From Oscillospiraceae bacterium (lineage in GTDB: Bacteria > Bacillota > Clostridia > Oscillospirales > Ruminococcaceae), in the NCBI GenBank assembly GCA_003453215.1, contig DMMB01000003.1, forward strand, positions 2,007 through 7,839: a DNA stretch of 5,833 nucleotides. Reading direction: 5' to 3'. Shown here piece after piece: positions 1-4,027 of this stretch. A model generated the notes under the pieces. It saw nothing but the letters and a program-made list of their open reading frames with translations, was not told the origin of the DNA and ran no database searches. Numbering within the stretch: the first letter of the stretch is position 1; every line of letters begins with the position of its first letter. The translations under genes and the position numbers were made by a program.

Positions 1-20
1 CCTGTGGGGGCCGGGCGTAT

Positions 21-45
21 TGCTGCTCCCCGCATGGGAGCAGCA
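21..45. repeat. Perfect 10-bp inverted repeat (hairpin) beyond the ferredoxin-unit terminator
   Basis: TGCTGCTCCC at 21-30 is followed by the 5-nt loop CGCAT and the exact complement GGGAGCAGCA at 36-45. On the plus strand it is followed by AAAA and on the minus strand by AATACG, so neither strand gives the U-run of a classical terminator directly after this stem. It touches the U-tract of the neighbouring terminator at 45-72. It may be a second back-to-back terminator element, a transcript-stabilising 3' hairpin, or part of the 3' region of a gene outside the window. The structure is seen directly; the role is inference. Confidence 0.7.
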
Positions 46-72
46 AAAAGGCCGATGGCAAAGCCATCGGCC
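45..72 (-). terminator. Rho-independent terminator of the ferredoxin unit
   Basis: Read on the minus strand, GGCCGATGGC (72-63), a TTT loop and GCCATCGGCC (59-50) form a perfect 10-bp GC-rich stem. TTTTT (49-45) follows immediately, then GCTGCT. It lies 52 nt after the stop of the proline-rich ORF, with no other minus-strand gene in between. It therefore probably ends a two-gene transcript of ferredoxin plus small ORF. The plus strand has no U-run after the stem, so the orientation is clear. Confidence 0.85.
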
Positions 73-124
73 GCACCGCCGCGCTATTTCGGTTTTTGGC
101 AGGGCAAAGAAGGAAAAGATCCCC

Positions 125-247
125 TTACACCGGGCGCGGCGGAGGGGGAGGGGCCTGGGGCTCCGGTAAAATGGGGGCGGCATCCACCTCCGGCTTTGGC
201 AGGGGCGCCGTTTCCGGGGCGGGGCGTTTTTTCTCGGTTTCGGCCAT
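125..247 (-). CDS. Hypothetical proline-rich small protein (40 aa)
   Basis: An ATG at 247-245 opens a 40-codon frame ending in TAA at 127-125. A GGAGG ribosome site (260-256) lies 8 nt upstream, inside the end of the ferredoxin gene, and only 3 nt separate the ferredoxin stop from this ATG, which suggests translational coupling. The product begins MAETEKKRPAPE and contains 14 prolines, including a run of five (33-37) near the C-terminus. Residues 3-8 (ETEKKR) are charged. There are no cysteines, no hydrophobic segment and no signal peptide, so it would be a soluble, disordered peptide. I recognise no family. It could be a ferredoxin-associated small protein, or a fortuitous frame in GC-rich sequence. 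The ribosome site, the coupling and the terminator just beyond it favour real translation; function is unknown. Confidence 0.5.
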   Translation of the reverse strand: MAETEKKRPAPETAPLPKPEVDAAPILPEPQAPPPPPRPV

Positions 248-250
248 GGG

Positions 251-442
251 TTAGTCCTCCACCGCTATTACGCTAACCGGGCAATTCTCTGCCGCGGCGC
301 GGGCATCTATTTTTTCCTCCAGGGAAATGGGAACCTGCACCACCTCGGATTTGCCATCCTCCGCCAGCTGAAAAACCGCCGGACAGGTGGAAACGCACAG
401 TCCGCAGCCAATGCAACCTTCGTGATCCAACTCAACTTTCAT
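251..442 (-). CDS. Single-cluster [4Fe-4S] ferredoxin (63 aa)
   Basis: Small cytosolic electron carrier. The start is the ATG at 442-440, preceded by GAAAGGAG (460-453) with a 10-nt spacer. The frame is open further upstream, but that part is AT-rich and lacks a ribosome site, and MKVELDHEG is the usual N-terminus of this family. Cluster ligands are C10, C13 and C16 (CIGCGLC) plus C54 (CPVSVI). C20 of the CP motif is also present, but the second cysteine motif of 2[4Fe-4S] ferredoxins is absent. Length and pattern resemble Thermotoga maritima ferredoxin. In that protein, as I recall, the cysteine equivalent to C20 forms a disulfide with a second cysteine that is missing here. The sequence is acidic, as expected of a ferredoxin. 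It is transcribed divergently from a ferredoxin-linked hydrogenase operon and probably co-transcribed with the small ORF downstream. Whether it serves HydABC or another oxidoreductase is inference. Confidence 0.93.
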   Translation of the reverse strand: MKVELDHEGCIGCGLCVSTCPAVFQLAEDGKSEVVQVPISLEEKIDARAAAENCPVSVIAVED

Positions 443-591
443 GCCATCATCGCTCCTTTCACATTTGCTTTTATTCTGTGTCAAATGGCGGGCAGTATGC
501 ACATTTTTGGACAAATTAGCTATCACTAAAGATTGTGAATAAAAGGTATTTAGTAAATGACATAACCTCATGCAAAAAAAGCAAAAGTGTG

Positions 592-620
592 TTGATTTTT
601 GCTGTGTGGGTTGATAAAAT
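592..620 (+). promoter_or_regulatory. Sigma-A-type promoter with extended -10 for the hydrogenase operon
   Basis: TTGATT (592-597) and TAAAAT (615-620) are separated by exactly 17 nt, and TG at 612-613 gives an extended -10 (TGnTAAAAT). Transcription should start near 627, leaving a leader of about 30 nt before the TTG start at 656. It lies in the AT-rich divergent region and is the best promoter match I see on the plus strand. It could drive all five genes to the hairpin at 5783-5812. Confidence 0.65.
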
Positions 621-640
621 AAATCGTATAGTCTGCCGGG

Positions 641-646
641 GGGAGG
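641..646 (+). promoter_or_regulatory. Ribosome binding site fixing the TTG start at 656
   Basis: GGGAGG (641-646) sits 9 nt before TTG 656-658, after which the N-terminus QELSLNILDIAENS fits the ATPase family. The nearby GTG at 648 is out of frame, and no in-frame ATG lies close to the ribosome site. This supports TTG as the initiation codon. Confidence 0.75.
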
Positions 647-655
647 CGTGCCGTT

Positions 656-1216
656 TTGCAGGAATTATCGCTCAATATCCTTGATATTGCTGAAAATTCG
701 GTAAAGGCTGGCGCGACCCTGATTACGATTGCTGTTTGCTACCGCCCGGCGGAGGATCGGCTTACCGTAACCATTGGGGATAACGGCTGCGGCATGAGCG
801 CCGAAACGGTGCAGAAAGTGACCGATCCTTTTTACACCACCCGCACGACCCGCCGGGTGGGTATGGGCCTGCCGCTGTGGAAAATGGCGGCCGAGATGAC
901 CGGCGGCACCATGACAGTGCAGAGTGCGCCGGGGGTGGGCACCACGGTGACGGCCCTTTTCGGCATGAGCCACATTGACCGGCTGCCGCTGGGGGATTTG
1001 CCTCAGACGATGGCAACCCTTATAGGGGGCAGCCCGGAAAAGGACTTTCTTCTGGATTTTGATTACGATGGGCAGCGCTTTACGGCCGATACCCGGGAAT
1101 ACCGCGCCGTACTGGGCGAAGGAATTTCGCTGGCGGAACCGGAGGTGCTGGGCTTTATTACCGAGCAGCTGCGGGAGGGAATAACGGAGTGCTGCCCCGC
1201 CCCCGAAAAGCTGTAA
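656..1216 (+). CDS. Histidine-kinase-like (GHKL) ATPase associated with the hydrogenase operon
   Basis: A 186-residue protein that is mostly one HATPase_c domain, roughly residues 1-103. Motifs in order are the N-box DIAENSVKAGA (10-20), G1 DNGCGM (42-47), the F-box DPFYTT (57-62), G2 GMGLPL (69-74) and G3 GVGTTV (93-98). There is no upstream dimerisation/phospho-acceptor histidine domain, sensor or membrane segment, so it is not a normal sensor kinase. The C-terminal 80 residues are soluble, include FDYDGQRF and an adjacent Cys pair (179-180), and I cannot assign them to a domain. It uses a TTG start with a GGGAGG site. It is first in the operon, 96 nt before hydC. From memory, ATP-binding proteins of this type recur beside hydABC/hnd genes in Firmicutes, but their role is not established. 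Regulation, partner phosphorylation and assembly of the hydrogenase are all possible. The ATPase fold is well supported; function is unknown. Confidence 0.85.
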   Translation: MQELSLNILDIAENSVKAGATLITIAVCYRPAEDRLTVTIGDNGCGMSAETVQKVTDPFYTTRTTRRVGMGLPLWKMAAEMTGGTMTVQSAPGVGTTVTALFGMSHIDRLPLGDLPQTMATLIGGSPEKDFLLDFDYDGQRFTADTREYRAVLGEGISLAEPEVLGFITEQLREGITECCPAPEKL

Positions 1217-1241
1217 CCAAGCACGAAAAAACAGGACTGAG

Positions 1242-1269
1242 ACTACTACCTCCCACCGGGGTACTTAGT
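1242..1269 (+). other. Imperfect hairpin in the leader before hydC
   Basis: ACTA (1242-1245) pairs with TAGT plus flanking T (1266-1269). TACC (1247-1250) pairs with GGTA (1260-1263), with a small internal loop between the two helices and a 9-nt apical loop. It lies in the 96-nt gap between the ATPase and hydC, the largest gap in the operon. No U-run follows, so it is not a terminator. It could affect RNA processing or stability between the regulatory-type gene and the structural genes. It is a short structure and may be chance. Confidence 0.3.
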
Positions 1270-1312
1270 TGATGATATCGAGAAAACGCCTATATAAGGA
1301 GGACACATTCTC

Positions 1313-1807
1313 ATGGCAAAAAGAAAGACCGTCGTGCCGTTCCACGGGACGGCCGAGCAGGAAAAGGCGCTGCGGGAGCTGATCGCGGCCCACAAGGAGC
1401 AGCAGGGGGCATTGATGCCGGTGCTGCAGGGGGCGCAGGAGATTTACGGCTACCTGCCCATTGAGGTGCAGACCATCATCGCCGAAGAACTGAATATCCC
1501 GCTGGCAGAGGTTTACGGGGTGGTAACTTTCTATGCGCAGTTTACCCTCAATCCCCGCGGCCAGTACAATATCGGGGTATGCATGGGTACAGCCTGCTAT
1601 GTTAAGGGGGCGGGCGATGTGCTGGAGCGGATCCAGAGACGGCTGGGCATTGAACCCGGCGGCACCACTCCCGATGGACGTTTTTCGCTGGAAGCAACCC
1701 GCTGCATCGGCGCCTGCGGTCTGGCCCCGGTTATGACCATCAATGATGAGGTATATGGCCGGCTGACCCCCGATGAAGTGGATAAAATTCTGGATAAGTA
1801 CCTGTAA
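1313..1807 (+). CDS. hydC: Bifurcating [FeFe]-hydrogenase subunit HydC / HndA ([2Fe-2S], NuoE-like)
   Basis: A 164-residue NuoE-family subunit (24-kDa subunit of complex I). An N-terminal helical part (about 1-80) contains LPIEVQTIIAEELNIP and EVYGVVTFYAQF, typical of the family. It is followed by a thioredoxin-like [2Fe-2S] domain with C90-x4-C95 (CMGTAC) and C131-x3-C135 (CIGAC), so all four ligands are present. In this enzyme class it docks on HydB and holds a [2Fe-2S] cluster close to the flavin site. Full length for the family. AAGGAGG (1296-1302) lies 10 nt before the ATG. The next gene starts 19 nt after its stop. In Desulfovibrio fructosivorans nomenclature it is HndA. Assignment to the hydrogenase rather than a formate dehydrogenase or complex I rests on hydB and hydA just downstream. 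Confidence 0.93.
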   Translation: MAKRKTVVPFHGTAEQEKALRELIAAHKEQQGALMPVLQGAQEIYGYLPIEVQTIIAEELNIPLAEVYGVVTFYAQFTLNPRGQYNIGVCMGTACYVKGAGDVLERIQRRLGIEPGGTTPDGRFSLEATRCIGACGLAPVMTINDEVYGRLTPDEVDKILDKYL

Positions 1808-1826
1808 GAAAAGGGAGGATTGTGCG

Positions 1827-2198
1827 ATGAAATCTTTGGAAGAGCTGGCTGCCCTGCGGGAGCAGATGAAAAATAAAGTAGCCATGCGGCAGGATAACAG
1901 CAATGCCACCCGCGTAGTAGTGGGTATGGCCACCTGCGGCATTGCGGCTGGGGCCCGCCCGGTGCTTTCCGCCTTTGTGGAAGAGGTAAACCGCCGCGGC
2001 CTGCAGGGTGTGGTAGTAACCCAGACCGGCTGCATTGGTATGTGCAAGCTGGAACCCATCGTAGAGGTGTTCCAGCCCGGAAAAGAAAAGGTGACCTATG
2101 TAAAAATGAGCCCCGAAAAGGTGGGCCGCGTCGTCACCGAGCATCTGGTAAACGGCAACCCGGTGACGGAATACACCGTGGGCGCCTACATGGAATAA
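1827..2198 (+). CDS. hndB: HndB-like (2Fe-2S)-ferredoxin-domain accessory subunit (123 aa)
   Basis: A small soluble protein with an N-terminal charged helix (about 1-24) and a thioredoxin-like ferredoxin domain (about 28-110). Visible signatures are ATCGIAAGA (35-43) and TGCIGMC (67-73). Cysteines are C37, C69 and C73; the position expected for the second ligand (C-x4-C) is Gly42, so a normal four-cysteine [2Fe-2S] site is not present. The CGIAAGA form appears typical of this hydrogenase-linked family, represented by HndB of the D. fructosivorans NADP-linked hydrogenase; from memory, A. woodii HydD is of similar size. The start is ATG 1827 with AGGGAGG (1812-1818) 8 nt upstream; a longer in-frame start at 1773 would overlap hydC and lacks a comparable site. 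It lies between hydC and hydB, with its stop overlapping the hydB ribosome site. It is probably a structural or accessory part of the complex; cofactor content is uncertain. Confidence 0.85.
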   Translation: MKSLEELAALREQMKNKVAMRQDNSNATRVVVGMATCGIAAGARPVLSAFVEEVNRRGLQGVVVTQTGCIGMCKLEPIVEVFQPGKEKVTYVKMSPEKVGRVVTEHLVNGNPVTEYTVGAYME

Positions 2199-2213
2199 GG
2201 AGGACAAAAACCA

Positions 2214-4010
2214 ATGGCTATCGCAAGAACACACATCCTGGTGTGCGGCGGCACCGGCTGCAGCTCCTCCAATTCGCAGGCGCTGATTGATGAGCTGAAC
2301 AAGGAACTGGAAGAAAAAGGTCTGGCCGGTGAAGTACAGGTGATTAAAACCGGCTGCTTTGGTCTGTGCGCCCTGGGCCCTGTGGTGGTAGTATACCCCG
2401 AAGGCTGCTTCTACAGCCATGTTAAGCTGGAGGATATTCCCGAAATTGTGGACGAGCATATCCTCAAGGGCCGCATTGTTACCCGTCTGCTGTATCAGGA
2501 GACAGTGGTAGATGATAAGACCATCAAGAACCTGAATCACACCAAATTTTACGAAAAACAGCACCGCGTGGCCCTGCGCAACTGCGGTGTCATCAATCCC
2601 GAAAATATTGATGAATACATTGCCACCGATGGTTATGAGGCCCTGGGCCGCGTGCTGACAGGGATGGCGCCGGATGAAGTCATCCAGGTCATCAAGGACA
2701 GCGGCCTGCGCGGGCGCGGCGGCGGCGGTTTCCCCACCGGCCAAAAGTGGTTCTTTGCCCGGCAGAGCAAGGGCGACGTGAAGTACGTCTGCTGCAACGC
2801 CGATGAGGGTGACCCCGGCGCTTTCATGGATCGCTCCGTACTGGAGGGTGACCCCCATGTGGTACTGGAGGCTATGGCCATTGCCGGCTATGCCATCGGC
2901 GCTCATCAGGGCTATATCTATGTCCGCGCCGAATACCCCATCGCCATCCATCGCCTGCAGATTGCCATTAAGCAGGCCCGTGAATACGGCTTCCTGGGCG
3001 AAGATATTTTTGGCACCGGTTTTGCCTTTGATATTGAACTGCGGTTGGGTTCCGGCGCCTTTGTGTGCGGCGAAGAGACCGCACTGATGACCTCCATCGA
3101 GGGCCACCGCGGCGAACCCCGTCCCCGTCCTCCGTTCCCGGCGGTCAAGGGCCTGTTCGGCGTTCCCACCATTTTGAATAACGTAGAGACCTGGGCCAAC
3201 ATTCCCCGCATTATCCTCAATGGCGCCGATTGGTTTGCCAGCATGGGCACCGAGCGCAGCAAGGGCACCAAGGTTTTCTGCCTGGTGGGTAAGATCAATA
3301 ATACCGGCCTGGTGGAAATCCCCATGGGCACCACCCTGCGGGAAATCGTCGAAGACATTGGCGGCGGCATCCCCAACGGCAAAAAATTCAAGGCGGCGCA
3401 GACCGGTGGGCCTTCCGGCGGCTGCATTCCCGCTTCCCTCATTGATACCCCCATCGACTACGATAACCTCATCGCCATCGGCTCCATGATGGGTTCCGGC
3501 GGCTTGATCGTTATGGATGAGGATACCTGCATGGTGGATATTGCGAAGTTTTTCCTGGAATTCACCGTAGATGAAAGCTGCGGCAAGTGCACCCCCTGCC
3601 GCGTGGGCACCCGGCGCCTTTTGGAGATGCTGGAGCAGATCACCAGCGGCAACGGTACGCTGGAACTGCTGAAAGAGATGGAAGAGCTGTGCTACTACAT
3701 CAAGGCCAACAGCCTGTGCGCCCTGGGACAGTCTGCGCCCAACCCCGTTCTTTCCACGCTGCATTACTTCCGCGATGAGTACGAGGCACACTGCGTGGAG
3801 AAGCGCTGCCCTGCCGGCGTGTGCAAGAAGCTGACCCGCTTTGTCATCGAAGAAGAGAAGTGCAAGGGCTGCACCGCCTGCGCCCGCGCCTGCCCGGTCG
3901 GCGCCATTGTGGGCGAGGTAAGAAAGCCCCACCAGATCGACGCCGCCAAGTGCATTAAGTGCGGCGCCTGTATGGAAACCTGCCGCTTCAATGCCATTGT
4001 AAAACGATAA
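2214..4010 (+). CDS. hydB: Bifurcating [FeFe]-hydrogenase subunit HydB / HndC (FMN, NAD(P)H, Fe-S)
   Basis: A 598-residue flavoprotein subunit, cytosolic, which exchanges electrons with NAD(P)(H) and in known homologues is the bifurcation site. Domains in order: a thioredoxin-like [2Fe-2S] domain with C11, C16, C48 and C52; a NuoF-type FMN/NAD(H) domain with GLRGRGGGGFPTG (165-177), CNADEGDPGAF (194-204) and CGEETAL (285-291); an SLBB-like region (about 345-410); a NuoF [4Fe-4S] site with C456, C459, C462 and C502; and a C-terminal 2[4Fe-4S] ferredoxin domain with C550/C553/C556/C560 and C580/C583/C586/C590. An extra H526/C527/C532/C537 group precedes the last domain and may bind zinc. Full length. 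AAGGAGG (2197-2203) lies 10 nt before the ATG and overlaps the hndB stop. hydA follows after 17 nt. The N- and C-terminal Fe-S additions separate it from plain NuoF. NAD versus NADP preference cannot be read with confidence. Confidence 0.95.
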   Translation: MAIARTHILVCGGTGCSSSNSQALIDELNKELEEKGLAGEVQVIKTGCFGLCALGPVVVVYPEGCFYSHVKLEDIPEIVDEHILKGRIVTRLLYQETVVDDKTIKNLNHTKFYEKQHRVALRNCGVINPENIDEYIATDGYEALGRVLTGMAPDEVIQVIKDSGLRGRGGGGFPTGQKWFFARQSKGDVKYVCCNADEGDPGAFMDRSVLEGDPHVVLEAMAIAGYAIGAHQGYIYVRAEYPIAIHRLQIAIKQAREYGFLGEDIFGTGFAFDIELRLGSGAFVCGEETALMTSIEGHRGEPRPRPPFPAVKGLFGVPTILNNVETWANIPRIILNGADWFASMGTERSKGTKVFCLVGKINNTGLVEIPMGTTLREIVEDIGGGIPNGKKFKAAQTGGPSGGCIPASLIDTPIDYDNLIAIGSMMGSGGLIVMDEDTCMVDIAKFFLEFTVDESCGKCTPCRVGTRRLLEMLEQITSGNGTLELLKEMEELCYYIKANSLCALGQSAPNPVLSTLHYFRDEYEAHCVEKRCPAGVCKKLTRFVIEEEKCKGCTACARACPVGAIVGEVRKPHQIDAAKCIKCGACMETCRFNAIVKR

Positions 4011-4027
4011 GAAAGGAGTGACCGACA

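Noticed and set aside
4..276. Plus-strand 90-residue frame at the left edge
   Set aside because: It runs through both hairpins and overlaps the antisense small ORF and the ferredoxin 3' end. It has no ribosome site and a low-complexity Gly/Pro/Ala product, so it is a GC-rich shadow.
462..484. Ferredoxin promoter based on minus-strand TTGACA (484-479)
   Set aside because: The -35 hexamer is perfect, but no -10-like hexamer lies 16-18 nt downstream, and the ribosome site would be too close. No other minus-strand promoter was convincing.
533..550. Rex operator suggested by TTGTGAA at 533-539
   Set aside because: Only one half-site is present. The expected inverted half TTCACAA is absent at the right spacing, so it is not called.
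443..571. Longer N-terminus for the ferredoxin starting at 571
   Set aside because: The added 43 residues come from AT-rich non-coding sequence with no ribosome site. ATG 442 has GAAAGGAG upstream and gives the normal family N-terminus.
1269..1298. Possible internal promoter before hydC (TTGATG, 18 nt, TATAAG)
   Set aside because: The -10 element would overlap the ribosome site at 1296-1302, and the transcript would start after it. This makes it a poor promoter for hydC.
1773..1826. Longer start for the HndB-like protein at 1773
   Set aside because: It would overlap the hydC 3' end by 35 nt and lacks a suitable ribosome site. ATG 1827 has AGGGAGG at 8 nt and matches the family N-terminus.
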